From: Atlantibacter subterraneus
GTDB lineage: Bacteria; Pseudomonadota; Gammaproteobacteria; Enterobacterales; Enterobacteriaceae
Assembly (NCBI RefSeq): GCF_027853245.1
Contig: NZ_JAPTZM010000002.1
Reading direction: 5' to 3' (one strand)
DNA length: 64,000 nt
How positions within the stretch are numbered: position 1 is the stretch's first letter; every line of letters begins with the position of its first letter. This document shows, in pieces, positions 52,471 to 61,410 of the stretch. Below the pieces are notes generated by a model. The model saw only the letters and a list, made by a program, of their open reading frames with translations, was not told where the DNA came from and searched no databases. Position numbers and translations under genes: made by a program.

Positions 52471-53991
52471 TTAGCGAATATTCAGCGCTTCAACCATTAC
52501 GCAGCGACGGTGGCGTGCAAACGCGCGTGCTGACGTAAGCCCTTCGCCGGTCGGCCCGGCAATCGTAAAGGTGGCATGCCCTTCGCCACCCACCCCCAGC
52601 CCCGCATAAGAGGGGCCATTTTTAACAAAGATGGTGGTCTGGATCAGGCGCGCCATTTTGGTCAGTTTTTCGACGTTGGTAGAGTGCATAATCGCGGTAT
52701 GGCGATTGCCGTGCTCCACTTTCACCGCCAGCTCGATGGCTTCATCAACGTTATCGACGCGCACCACCGGCAGGACCGGCATCATCAGCTCGTGCACCAC
52801 GAACGGATGAGTTTTCTCCGTCTCAATTAAGATGACTTTGATATCGTCGCCAACCGTGATCCCCAGCTGTTGCAGGATGTAACGCGCATCTTTACCGACA
52901 AAGGCGGTATTCGGACCGGTGCCTTTTTCGTTAAGCACCAGCGATTGCAGTTGCTGAATCAGCTTCTTGTCGCACAGCAGATAGGCACCGCTTTTCTTCA
53001 TGCAATGAATCAGATAATCCGCCACCTGGTTCACCACAATCACTTCTTTTTCCGCTACACACGGCAGGTTGTTATCAAAGCTACAGCCTTTAATAATGTC
53101 GCGGGCCGCTTTTTCGATATCCGCCGTTTCGTCCACTACCGCTGGCGGGTTGCCTGCACCTGCGCCAATCGCTTTCTTACCGGATGACATCACAGTTTTC
53201 ACGATAGCCGGGCCACCGGTCGCGACCAGCATGTTGATACGCGGGTCGTTGATCAGGGCGTTGGTGTTGTCGATAGACGGTTTGGTCACCGTGACGACCA
53301 TATTCGCCGGGGCACCCAACTGAGCGAGCCTGTTGTTAATCAGCTCCACCGCATACAGCGATACTTTGCGCGAGCGCGGATGCGGACTGAACACCACGGT
53401 GTTGCCTGCTGCCAGCATGCCGATGCTGTTGTTGATAATGGTTTCGGTCGGGTTAGTGGTTGGCGTAATCGAACCAATCACCCCGAACGCGGAGTACTCG
53501 ATCAACGTTAAACCACCGTCTCCGGTAACCGCACTGGTGGCCAGATCTTCAAGACCTGGCGTTTTCAGCGCTGCGACGCGGTTTTTGATCAGCTTGTCCT
53601 CGTAGTTCCCCATGCCGGTCTCTTCCACCGCCATACGGGAAATAGCGCTCAGCACATCTTCCTGCAGGAAAACGTCACGAATGCCATTGATAAACGAAGC
53701 ACGGTCTTGCATAGAACAGTGGCGATACTGCACCTGCGCCAGGACCGCGGCGGAGATCGCCTCATCCATGGTCTCGAACGCGCCTGTTCCGGCGTTCGCT
53801 ACCTGAGATGTTGCACAGGCGGCGCGCCCGGAGGACTGCTGCGCCAGCGCCTTAGCGACGATTTCATCCAGGCCTTCGACTCGCGCCGTTTCTGACGTGG
53901 CGGGAGCCGCTGCCGGAACCGCATCCGGTGTTGCTTTGGTGAATTTGCTCAGAATGGTCGAGACAGCCTGAGCGATTTCAATATCATTCAT
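52471..53991 (-). CDS. CoA-acylating aldehyde dehydrogenase (PduP-like)
   Basis: The 506-residue enzyme converts propionaldehyde, NAD+ and CoA to propionyl-CoA. The catalytic Cys is C311 (FDNNLPCVAEKE), with nucleotide-binding ATGGPAIVKTV. The N-terminal helix (MNDIEIAQAVSTILSKF) and a second amphipathic stretch (VEGLDEIVAKALAQQ) after an Ala/Pro linker are typical encapsulation peptides. AAGGAA precedes the ATG. Its linker is long for the family. Confidence 0.9.
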   Translation of the reverse strand: MNDIEIAQAVSTILSKFTKATPDAVPAAAPATSETARVEGLDEIVAKALAQQSSGRAACATSQVANAGTGAFETMDEAISAAVLAQVQYRHCSMQDRASFINGIRDVFLQEDVLSAISRMAVEETGMGNYEDKLIKNRVAALKTPGLEDLATSAVTGDGGLTLIEYSAFGVIGSITPTTNPTETIINNSIGMLAAGNTVVFSPHPRSRKVSLYAVELINNRLAQLGAPANMVVTVTKPSIDNTNALINDPRINMLVATGGPAIVKTVMSSGKKAIGAGAGNPPAVVDETADIEKAARDIIKGCSFDNNLPCVAEKEVIVVNQVADYLIHCMKKSGAYLLCDKKLIQQLQSLVLNEKGTGPNTAFVGKDARYILQQLGITVGDDIKVILIETEKTHPFVVHELMMPVLPVVRVDNVDEAIELAVKVEHGNRHTAIMHSTNVEKLTKMARLIQTTIFVKNGPSYAGLGVGGEGHATFTIAGPTGEGLTSARAFARHRRCVMVEALNIR

Positions 53992-54051
53992 CTTTAAATT
54001 CCTTACTACTCTTCCTCTGCCGACCGCGTCGCGCGCGTCGTCACCCGATGC

Positions 54052-54837
54052 TTAGATATACGGCGTCGTGGTGGATTTGATTTCCGCCGGATCTAACGTG
54101 GAGAGCAGTTGTAGGCCTACTTCACGCGCGGCAATCACCGCCTGGCGTACCGCACCGGAATCACCGGAGAAGGTAAAAATCACTTCGTTGCTGAAGCTGG
54201 TGCCTTTCGACGGGCTGGCATAACCCACCGGGTCGATCACGGCAGATTTCGCCGCTGCGTCGGCAATCACCAGGCCAATCGCCGCTGGCGAGGCGCAGGT
54301 CATCCCGAAGGATTTGCCAACCGGCGCGCCCAGCGCTTTGTTCAGCGCATAGCTGGCACGAGCGGTGTATTGAAATTCAAGGTGACCCGCTGGCGAGCCG
54401 TAAACGTCGCCCATGGTGCGTTCAATTTCAGACAGCGCCACTTCAACCGCACGTCTGACGTCGGAAACATCAGACGCACCGAAAATAATTAAGCAACCGT
54501 GTCCGCCACCGCCTTCGGTGTCGCGGGCCAGCTCGATAGAAATAATTTCGCTGTTAGTTGCTTTGATTGCTTCGTCAGCCGCAAAAATTTGCGGGCCAGC
54601 GCCGGTACGTGCGCCCAGAATACCGATAGAGCGATATTTCTTGTCGATATTCATGACTTCATGTAATTGATTATCGACATTGGCAATCACCAGGCCGATA
54701 GTGTGACCCAACGCAGTGCCGACAAATTCCGTAATACCACAACCGGCAAAATTTGCCGCGTTACTGGCTTTCGGTTGTGCGCCGGTTTGTTTATTCATTA
54801 CGTCAGATATAATCTGCTCAACAAGATTATCTCTCAT
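54052..54837 (-). CDS. PduB-like tandem BMC shell protein (trimer)
   Basis: The 261-residue protein has two BMC domains, the first containing AHTIGLVIANVD-like GHTIGLVIANVDNQL and GILGARTGAGPQIFAADEA, the second FGMTCASPAAIGLVIADAAAKSA. The N-terminal MRDNLVEQIISDVMNKQ helix is the PduB extension known to link shell and cargo in Pdu compartments. AAAGGA precedes the ATG. It follows the PduA-like gene in the usual order. Confidence 0.9.
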   Translation of the reverse strand: MRDNLVEQIISDVMNKQTGAQPKASNAANFAGCGITEFVGTALGHTIGLVIANVDNQLHEVMNIDKKYRSIGILGARTGAGPQIFAADEAIKATNSEIISIELARDTEGGGGHGCLIIFGASDVSDVRRAVEVALSEIERTMGDVYGSPAGHLEFQYTARASYALNKALGAPVGKSFGMTCASPAAIGLVIADAAAKSAVIDPVGYASPSKGTSFSNEVIFTFSGDSGAVRQAVIAAREVGLQLLSTLDPAEIKSTTTPYI

Positions 54838-54858
54838 GATCAGTATCCTTTATTGTTA

Positions 54859-55140
54859 TTAACCGACGGCCTTCGGCAGAATTTTTTCCACCTCAATATG
54901 CGGGCGCGGAATAACGTGTACGGAGACCAGCTCGCCCACTTTACCCGCAGCGGCAGAACCGGCATCAGTCGCGGCTTTTACTGCGCCCACGTCGCCACGA
55001 ACCATTACGGTCACCAGGCCAGAACCAATTTTTTCATAACCCACCAGGGTTACGTTGGCAGATTTCACCATGGTGTCTGCGGCTTCAATTGCAGAAACCA
55101 GGCCTTTCGTTTCAACCATTCCTAATGCTTCTTGTTGCAT
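54859..55140 (-). CDS. PduA-like hexameric BMC shell protein
   Basis: The start is ATG 55140 with GAGG five bases upstream. The 93-residue protein is a canonical BMC-H (EALGMVETKGLVSAIEAADT, VTLVGYEKIGSGLVTVMVRG, pore loop near IGSG). It should be the main shell tile. First gene after a 278-base gap that carries motif copies, so it probably has an internal promoter. Confidence 0.92.
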   Translation of the reverse strand: MQQEALGMVETKGLVSAIEAADTMVKSANVTLVGYEKIGSGLVTVMVRGDVGAVKAATDAGSAAAGKVGELVSVHVIPRPHIEVEKILPKAVG

Positions 55141-55418
55141 AACAACCTCGATATTTCCGATAGAAAGAAAACGTGCACAGAGGAATAGCAATCCACGGAT
55201 TTACCCATGTGCGTTAATTATTGACTCATCATGATGCTAAGGTTATTCAGACAAAATGTTTTGCGCGCCAGCGGGACTATCTTGTTTTTGCATCGGGCTA
55301 ATCGACAATAAAATCCACCTGAGATCGGCAATAAAAGTCCTGCTGTTGGTGTGCCTTGCGCAAAATATTCCTGAGCCAAATAGCAATAATAATTACCGTT
55401 AAAGCGATCGCATTTTTG
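55141..55418 (-). promoter_or_regulatory. Internal promoter region between kinase and shell genes, with two motif copies
   Basis: This 278-base gap is large for an otherwise tightly packed operon. It contains GGACTATCTTG on the plus strand (55274-55284) and GGACTTTTATTGCCG on the minus strand (55340-55326). The pair resembles sites in the other gaps of the locus, suggesting a regulated internal promoter that boosts shell and enzyme genes over the upstream part. Confidence 0.6.
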
Positions 55419-56615
55419 CTAATTCGTACCGGCGATCGCCATTGCGTCCATGGCAATCATTTTTTCTTCATTGGTGGGAATGACGGCAATCTTCGTGCTG
55501 CCCGCTTTAGAAATGACGCCGCTGCGCCCGCCGAACATCTGCTGGTTGCGTTCTTGATCCAGCACCAGTCCCAGCGCCTGCAGGCGCTGCACGGTGAGTT
55601 CGCGGATCAGCGCCGAGTTTTCGCCAATGCCGCCGGTGAAGATCAGCGCGTCGAAGCGTTTAAGCGAGGTGACGTGGCCGCCGATATGCCGCGCGAGGCG
55701 ATGCACCATCACGTCGATGGCTAACGCTGCCCGCTCATGGCCCTCATCCCGTGCCTGTTGAAGGGTGCGACAGTCGCTGGATAAGCCGGAAATCCCCATC
55801 AGGCCGGACTGGTTATTGACCATTTTGTACAGCGCGTCGAGCGTTTGACCGGTGCATTTTGCCAGGTATGCAGCGGCCCCGAAATCAAGATCGCCGCAGC
55901 GGGTGCCCATCACCAGCCCTTCCAATGGCGTCATGCCCATTGAGGTGTCAACACTCGCGCCGTTTTGCACCGCACACAGCGATGAACCATTGCCCAAATG
56001 GGCAATCACGATACCGTGATCCGCCGGGTCGAGATCCAGTGATGCCAGCGCCTCAGCGGCGATATAGCGATGAGACGTCCCGTGAAAGCCGTAGCGACGC
56101 ACCTGATAATCCTGCTGATATTCCAGCGGGATCGCATAAGTGTAAGCCGCCGGAGACAGGGTCTGGTGGAACGCGGTATCGAATACCGCAATCTGCGGCA
56201 GCGCAGGCAGCAGTGTGCGCGCCGCTTCGATGCCAATCAGGTTGGCAGGGTTATGTAGCGGGGCCAGCGCTGAGAGCGCGCGGATTTTTTCAATCACGTC
56301 ATCGGTAACCCGTACCGAACGTTTAAAATCGCTGCCGCCGTGCGCCACGCGGTGCCCAATGGCGCTGATGGTGGTCAGCAGCTGTTGCTCATCGAGCTTC
56401 GCGAAAAGCACTTTAAGCGCATGCTGATGGCTGGCCTCGTCCAGCGTGACGGTGGATTTATGACCATCACGGTCTTTGAACGTCATGACGGCATGATCAA
56501 TGCCCAGCCGCTCCGCCAGGCCCGACAGCAACGGCTGGTCGGCATCCTGAGGAATGACGGAGAATTTCATTGATGAGGAACCACAGTTAATCACTAATAC
56601 ACAAGCTAAGGACAT
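55419..56615 (-). CDS. Acetate/propionate kinase of the microcompartment
   Basis: The 398-residue ASKHA kinase has the family N-terminus VLVINCGSSSMKFSVI, the substrate region RYGFHGTSHRYIA and HLGNGSSLCAV, and the C-terminal GGIGENSALIREL. It turns propionyl phosphate and ADP into propionate and ATP. AGGGG precedes the ATG. Similar to AckA/TdcD; operon context makes propionate kinase the likely role. Confidence 0.9.
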   Translation of the reverse strand: MSLACVLVINCGSSSMKFSVIPQDADQPLLSGLAERLGIDHAVMTFKDRDGHKSTVTLDEASHQHALKVLFAKLDEQQLLTTISAIGHRVAHGGSDFKRSVRVTDDVIEKIRALSALAPLHNPANLIGIEAARTLLPALPQIAVFDTAFHQTLSPAAYTYAIPLEYQQDYQVRRYGFHGTSHRYIAAEALASLDLDPADHGIVIAHLGNGSSLCAVQNGASVDTSMGMTPLEGLVMGTRCGDLDFGAAAYLAKCTGQTLDALYKMVNNQSGLMGISGLSSDCRTLQQARDEGHERAALAIDVMVHRLARHIGGHVTSLKRFDALIFTGGIGENSALIRELTVQRLQALGLVLDQERNQQMFGGRSGVISKAGSTKIAVIPTNEEKMIAMDAMAIAGTN

Positions 56616-56645
56616 GATGACCCCTGAAATGGACTGCTATGAAAA

Positions 56646-57143
56646 TTAACGGGTTGTTGCGAGGGGATAACGCAGCGCGCTAAACCGCGCCAGCGCCTGG
56701 CGGGCAATAAGCATATCTTCCTCAACGCTGCCGCCGCTGATGCCGATGCCGCCGAGCAAACGCCCGCCCGACCAGCAGGGAAAACCGCCGCCGAAGCAGC
56801 AGATATCTTTTTCTTTCTCAAGGCCGTACAAATCACCGCCCGGCTGCACCAGCGCCGCCAGTTCATGGGTCGCCATTTTGAGCGCCACCGCGGTCCAGGC
56901 CTTTTGCGGTGCCAGGGTATGGCTGACCAGCAGGGCGTTATCCATGCTGAAGAAAAACCGCTGCTGGCCGCAGGTATCTACCAGGCTAAAAACAATTGGC
57001 ACATCACATTCCTGGGCGACTTCCCGCGCCAACTTCGCTAACGCTTCGCTATCGTCCAGGCTCAGCGACATCCGGCGTTCTGGCAGCTGTGTAGCGATAG
57101 CCTCGTTAATCCAGTGGTCGAGTGAAGCCTCATTCGCAGACAT
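56646..57143 (-). CDS. PduO-C/GlcG/HbpS-like protein
   Basis: The 165-residue protein matches the DUF336 (GlcG/HbpS) fold: CDVPIVFSLVDTCGQQRFFF, the HTLAPQKAWTAVALKM helix and the Gly-rich GGGFPCWSGGRLLGGIGISGGSVEEDM. Such domains bind haem or cobalamin fragments in HbpS and PduO; the role in B12-free glycyl-radical compartments is unknown. Two cysteines (DICCFGG) are distinctive. GGAGG precedes the ATG. Confidence 0.82.
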   Translation of the reverse strand: MSANEASLDHWINEAIATQLPERRMSLSLDDSEALAKLAREVAQECDVPIVFSLVDTCGQQRFFFSMDNALLVSHTLAPQKAWTAVALKMATHELAALVQPGGDLYGLEKEKDICCFGGGFPCWSGGRLLGGIGISGGSVEEDMLIARQALARFSALRYPLATTR

Positions 57144-57167
57144 AAGTATTCCTCCGCGTGCGCGCCG

Positions 57168-57440
57168 CTATTTGCCGTTAAGTTCGAGCGAGTCGACGAT
57201 GCCCACCACGGCGGCGTCAATCACCGAGTGATCTTTGCTGTTACTCATACGCGCCGAACTGCCGGTGGTGACGATCACAATCTCGCCATTGCCCGCGCCG
57301 ACGGTATCGACTGCCACCTGGGCATGGCCGGTCGGCTGATAGTTTTCATCCAGCCGCGCCACCATCAGCAGCTTTGAGCCATTCAGCGAGGCGTGTTTGG
57401 TCGTGGAAACCAGTGCGCCAGTGACTTTTGCGAGATACAT
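57168..57440 (-). CDS. EutN/CcmL/PduN-family vertex protein
   Basis: The 90-residue protein has the pentamer fold markers MYLAKVTGALVSTTKHASLNG and GAGNGEIVIVTTGSSARM. It caps the icosahedral vertices of the shell. GGAGG precedes the ATG, and it is closely packed between the flavoprotein and PduO-C-like genes. Confidence 0.93.
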   Translation of the reverse strand: MYLAKVTGALVSTTKHASLNGSKLLMVARLDENYQPTGHAQVAVDTVGAGNGEIVIVTTGSSARMSNSKDHSVIDAAVVGIVDSLELNGK

Positions 57441-57451
57441 ATTTCCTCCGG

Positions 57452-58168
57452 CTATCCGTGGATAACGGTGAGATTGCGCCGCTGGATTTCATCTCTGGCG
57501 GCGGGGGTAATCAGGGTATTGCCCGCTATGCGCAACGCTTCGCCAGAAGCCAGCAGACGGATATCGCGCAGGGTAATTAAGCGCTTTTTACCGGCTACCG
57601 GCAGGGCGGCAGCGGGTGCCGATTGGCTTACCGGCACAGGGCTGGCGTGAGCTGCTCGTTTGCCAGAGAGCGCAATGCCATAGCTCTCCAGCACCTGCGC
57701 ATAACCTTCCAGACGGGCCAGCAGCGGCAACGGCAGCGTGCTGTCAACGCACTGCGGATGCAGGGTGGCGATAACCCGTTTACGGTGCTGCAACGCCTGA
57801 AATACCGCTTCACAGGCCAGATTATCGCGAATGCCCAGCGCGATTTTGCTCATGCTGTTAACAGAGAGTGCAGGCAGATAGAGCGCCTCATAGTGGGGCG
57901 GCGATCGGTCAAATCCGGCATGGGAACCGCGCTGGCGCAGCGCATCCACGCAGGCGGATTTCAGCGTCGACTGGCTGGCGCTGTGAGAAAAACTGACCCA
58001 TAGCTGATAGCCTGCCTGTTCAAGCGCCGCGAGGCAGCTCAGCGTTTCCGGTAGCGAAGAGATGTCGTCACCGGTCACTACCACGCGGACATTTTTCTCG
58101 GCGACGGATTGCGCCAGCAATTCGGCGATAACCCGGTCCAGCAGTTGCGATAAGGTCTGGCTGTCCAT
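57452..58168 (-). CDS. Flavoprotein-like microcompartment protein
   Basis: I choose ATG 58168 (MDSQTLSQLLDRVIAELL) with AGGGG upstream; a start at 58189 would lie inside the previous gene. The 238-residue protein resembles the flavoprotein family seen in glycyl-radical microcompartment loci, with an N-terminal helix that could be an encapsulation peptide. Its LRIAGNTLITPAARDEIQ tail is recurrent in BMC-associated proteins. It may supply electrons for the activase; no biochemical evidence is visible here. Confidence 0.65.
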   Translation of the reverse strand: MDSQTLSQLLDRVIAELLAQSVAEKNVRVVVTGDDISSLPETLSCLAALEQAGYQLWVSFSHSASQSTLKSACVDALRQRGSHAGFDRSPPHYEALYLPALSVNSMSKIALGIRDNLACEAVFQALQHRKRVIATLHPQCVDSTLPLPLLARLEGYAQVLESYGIALSGKRAAHASPVPVSQSAPAAALPVAGKKRLITLRDIRLLASGEALRIAGNTLITPAARDEIQRRNLTVIHG

Positions 58169-58172
58169 TGAT

Positions 58173-58997
58173 TTACCCCTGGCCCGCATTCATGGCGATG
58201 CCTAACGGCGTGACGAGCAACGGCTCCACCGAAGGAATCACGTTTCTACCGGTTTGTTTGCTGAACACGGCAGCAAACTGGCTAAAGCTGCTCGCGCCGC
58301 CCACCAGATAAATATTTCTCACCCGCTGAGTAGCGAGCCACCCCGACACCAGGCTGGCCATCTTCTGGGCCACGGGCAGTACCAGGGTAAAGACCTGCGC
58401 TTCCTGCGCCGGGTCTTTTTTCATCTCTTCCGCCTCGGTATAGGGCAAGCCCAGCGCGCCGGCAATCACCAGCGTCATATGGCTGCCGCCGGTAGGCTCG
58501 TCGGCGCTGAATATCACTTTGCCGCTTTTCAAAATGCTCATACCGGTAGTGCCGCCGCCGACATCCACCACCGCGCCGTTTTTGATATTCAGCGCGCTGG
58601 CAGCGGCGACCGGTTCGTCGAGGACGCGGGTAACCGTAAAACCCGCCGACTCCACGACGTTCACGATCACTTTTGTGTTGCCTTCCGAGATCCCCGGTGG
58701 GATTGCGGTCGCCGCGCGATCCAGCGTGCGGCCCAGTTTCTGTTCAAGAATTTGTTTAAGACGCGTTACTACCCGGCTGGCGGTCAGGTAATCCACCACC
58801 ACGCCGTCTTTCACCACGCTGGAGGGATACGTTACCCCTGCCACCGGCTGGTTATCTTCATCCACCACTACGATGGCGATATTGGCAGTACCGAGATCTA
58901 CCCCCACCTTCAACGCGCCGGTGCAGGGCCGACATTCGCCGCTGTCAATCAGCGCGGCCAGTTCATGCAATCGGCGGTTTTCGGGGCTGTCAGCCAT
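58173..58997 (-). CDS. EutJ-like actin-fold chaperone
   Basis: ATG 58997 has AGGA eight bases upstream (the ATG at 59006 does not), giving 274 residues with an 8-base overlap of the PduL stop. Actin/Hsp70-type ATPase motifs are VGVDLGTANIAIVVVDE, AVVDVGGGTTGMSIL and YLVGGASSFSQFA. EutJ proteins are thought to help assemble or reactivate microcompartment enzymes. No substrate-binding domain follows, as in EutJ. Confidence 0.88.
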   Translation of the reverse strand: MADSPENRRLHELAALIDSGECRPCTGALKVGVDLGTANIAIVVVDEDNQPVAGVTYPSSVVKDGVVVDYLTASRVVTRLKQILEQKLGRTLDRAATAIPPGISEGNTKVIVNVVESAGFTVTRVLDEPVAAASALNIKNGAVVDVGGGTTGMSILKSGKVIFSADEPTGGSHMTLVIAGALGLPYTEAEEMKKDPAQEAQVFTLVLPVAQKMASLVSGWLATQRVRNIYLVGGASSFSQFAAVFSKQTGRNVIPSVEPLLVTPLGIAMNAGQG

Positions 58998-59676
58998 GGC
59001 GCGCATCCTGTTTAATGCCGCGAACGGTGTCGCCGTTACGAAGGCCGAAACCGTTGGCTTCTTCCACATCGATATGCAGTTCCAGCACCGCATCCGCCGT
59101 GACGCGCACCACCACATGGCTGAGCACGCCGCCGCGCGGGCCATTGGTTTGCACGTCGATTTCCATCCCATCGCGCAGGCCGTGCAGTTCGGCTTCTTCA
59201 GGCGAGATATGGATATGGCGCCAGGCGACAATCATGCCGTTGTGTTTCACCACCCGCCCTTTCGGGCCGATGATTTCAATGCCCGGAGAATCCAGCAGAT
59301 CCCCCGACATGCGCACCGGCGCTTTGGCACCCAGCGCAAAGCCGTCGGCCACGGAGATTTCCACCTGCGTGGTATTACGCAATGGCCCTAACACGCGCAC
59401 TTTGCTGAGCTCGCCTTTCGACCCGCGCAGCGTCACCATCTCTTCGGCGGCATACTGGCCGGGCTGTTTCACCGCTTTAAAACGGGTTAGCGTGGAGCCG
59501 TAGCCAAACAGAATGTCCATATCTTCACGGCACAGATGCACATGGCGGTTGGACACGCCCACCGGAATATCCAGCGCGACGGGCGCGGCAGCAGGCGCTA
59601 CTGGTTTTTTGCTGGCGGCAAGTTCCTGCAAAATTTGTTGGGTAATCCACTCGGCTTGTTGTTCGGTGTAATTCAT
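58990..59676 (-). CDS. pduL: PduL-type phosphotransacylase
   Basis: The 228-residue enzyme has the zinc-binding motifs SNRHVHLCREDMD and WRHIHISPEEAELHGL, and the N-terminal helix MNYTEQQAEWITQQILQEL plus Ala/Pro linker that directs PduL into compartments. It converts propionyl-CoA and phosphate to propionyl phosphate, recycling CoA inside the shell. It follows the alcohol dehydrogenase after a 139-base gap carrying a motif copy. Confidence 0.93.
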   Translation of the reverse strand: MNYTEQQAEWITQQILQELAASKKPVAPAAAPVALDIPVGVSNRHVHLCREDMDILFGYGSTLTRFKAVKQPGQYAAEEMVTLRGSKGELSKVRVLGPLRNTTQVEISVADGFALGAKAPVRMSGDLLDSPGIEIIGPKGRVVKHNGMIVAWRHIHISPEEAELHGLRDGMEIDVQTNGPRGGVLSHVVVRVTADAVLELHIDVEEANGFGLRNGDTVRGIKQDARHG

Positions 59677-59771
59677 AACGGGTACGACCTGATTATTGGG
59701 TTATCTCATGGGTACTGGACGTCTGACGATCAGGATAGGGAGTAACGACGCCCGGTTTTTGTTTATCAGCA

Positions 59772-59782
59772 GGACTTTTTTG
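59772..59782 (+). promoter_or_regulatory. GGACTTTTTTG motif in the gap upstream of pduL
   Basis: GGACTTTTTTG followed by ACCGC lies in the 139-base gap between the alcohol dehydrogenase and pduL. A small palindrome (CTGGACAAAGTTGTCCAG, 59799-59816) sits beside it. Likely an internal regulated site. Confidence 0.5.
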
Positions 59783-59815
59783 ACCGCTTCACGAAGGCTG
59801 GACAAAGTTGTCCAG

Positions 59816-60934
59816 CTAGCCGGTAATCTGGTCGATCAACCCTTCGACATCCTGCGTCGTCGCCTGCCGCGGGTTCGACGCGGTACAACCGTCGGCCAGC
59901 GCCGAATTCACCAGTGCGCTGCGCAACCCGATGATTTTTGTGCGGTCGGTGCCCAGTTCGCTGAGCGTGGCGGGGATGCCGAAATGGCGATTGATCTGGC
60001 GGATCGCCTGAGTCATCAGCGCGATGGCCTGCTCCGGTACCGCATGGTCAATGCCCATGATTTGCGCGCAGCGGTGATAGCGATCGCGGGTTTCGGCGCT
60101 GGCCTGTTTGCTGTTGAAGTCGATGACAATCGGCAACAGCATGGCGTTAATTTTGCCATGAGGAATATGCAGCATCCCGCCGATGGCGTGAGCCATGCCG
60201 TGTACCAACCCCAGCCCGGCGGAGTTAAACGCCATGCCCGCCATACAGGAGGCATTGTGCATGTGGGTGCGCGCCGCAATGTCTTTTTCGTCGTTGAACA
60301 CCTGCGGCAGATAGCGCCAGGTCAACGCGATGGCTTTTTCCGCCAGTGCATCGCTAAAATCATTTGCGCCAGTAGAGACAAAGGCTTCAATGGCATGGGT
60401 CAGCACGTCCATGCCGGTATCTACCGCGACATGGCGCGGCACGGTTAACACCAGGTTAGGATCGAGAATGGCGATGTCCGGCACCAGTTGCCCGGAGATC
60501 AGCGGATATTTGCGGCCATTTTGCGGATCGGAGACGATCGCGTAGGAGGTCACTTCAGAGCCGGACCCGCTGGTGGTGGGAATGGCAATGAGATCAATGT
60601 GATGATCGCCAAAATACTCTTCCAGAGTGACCTTAATCCCTTTCGCAGCGTCCAGCGACGAGCCGCCGCCGAGGGCGATAATGACGTCGGGCTTAAAGGC
60701 TTTAAAACGCGCCGCGCCGGAAGTCAGAATATCAATATCCGGATCGGGTTTGACCTCGCCGAAAATACACACCGACGCCTGGGGCATGTAATTAATCAGG
60801 TAACGGGTTTTGCCTGACGTCACCATAAAATCATCGGTCACGATAGCAACGCGTTTATCGTTAAACTGGCTTAAAGAGGCAATAGCCTCTTCGCCAAACC
60901 ATACTTCAGGGCAGGAAAACAAATAGCGGGCCAT
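59816..60934 (-). CDS. Iron-containing alcohol dehydrogenase (PduQ-like)
   Basis: The start is ATG 60934 (AAGG nine bases upstream); a TTG at 60940 is also in frame. The 372-residue enzyme has the NAD-binding GGGSSLDAAKG and metal ligands in MDVLTHAIEAFVS and GMAHAIGGMLHIPHGKINA. It reduces propionaldehyde to 1-propanol, regenerating NAD+ for the aldehyde dehydrogenase in the shell. First gene of the minus-strand operon. No obvious N-terminal encapsulation extension. Confidence 0.9.
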   Translation of the reverse strand: MARYLFSCPEVWFGEEAIASLSQFNDKRVAIVTDDFMVTSGKTRYLINYMPQASVCIFGEVKPDPDIDILTSGAARFKAFKPDVIIALGGGSSLDAAKGIKVTLEEYFGDHHIDLIAIPTTSGSGSEVTSYAIVSDPQNGRKYPLISGQLVPDIAILDPNLVLTVPRHVAVDTGMDVLTHAIEAFVSTGANDFSDALAEKAIALTWRYLPQVFNDEKDIAARTHMHNASCMAGMAFNSAGLGLVHGMAHAIGGMLHIPHGKINAMLLPIVIDFNSKQASAETRDRYHRCAQIMGIDHAVPEQAIALMTQAIRQINRHFGIPATLSELGTDRTKIIGLRSALVNSALADGCTASNPRQATTQDVEGLIDQITG

Positions 60935-61030
60935 GGGCAACGACCTTCATCACGGTAAACGTTCAAATACGATGCCGTTAACCTAACATGGCGTTTTTTT
61001 TATGAGGCTAAGTAACTTTGTGCAGGTAAA

Positions 61031-61072
61031 GGATTATTTTGCGGTCTTGATTTCCTGCGGGCAAAAAAGTCC
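61031..61072 (-). promoter_or_regulatory. Inverted pair of the repeated motif upstream of the microcompartment operon
   Basis: GGATTATTTTG reads on the plus strand at 61031-61041, and GGACTTTTTTG on the minus strand at 61072-61062, followed by CCCGC. They lie about 100-140 bases upstream of the first operon gene, the normal place for activator sites. Confidence 0.55.
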
Positions 61073-61192
61073 TTCACCCAGACAATGATTTCTGAAATCG
61101 TACTAACCTGACGTTATCGCTGAGAAATTTTACCGTCCTGGAATATATTGAGCATCAACAGAACGTCTAATAACATGCAATAAGCCTCGTTT

Positions 61193-61222
61193 AGCCCCGT
61201 CCCCTGACGGGGCTTTTTTTTG
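61193..61222 (+). terminator. Plus-strand intrinsic terminator in a minus-strand gap, possible sRNA end
   Basis: AGCCCCGTC and GACGGGGCT form a 9-bp stem with a CCCT loop, followed by eight or more T residues on the plus strand. The neighbouring genes are both on the minus strand, where the hairpin has no T-tract. It therefore implies a short plus-strand transcript. A TATATT box near 61144-61149 could start one of about 65-70 bases. No ORF of size exists there. Confidence 0.6.
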
Positions 61223-61410
61223 TTGAATGCAGGCTAAAAAAAAGTGCAATCTTTCGATTGCACCTAAAAAATTACACAGCATATAAGAAAATTTAGAACA
61301 GCTTAAGATAATAAGATGACGCGCCAACTCTACCGTTATTCACTGCGTCGCGCCTTATTCATCTCATCTGATCGGAACTTTTAAGAATTAATCAAATTCA
61401 ACCCACTGGC

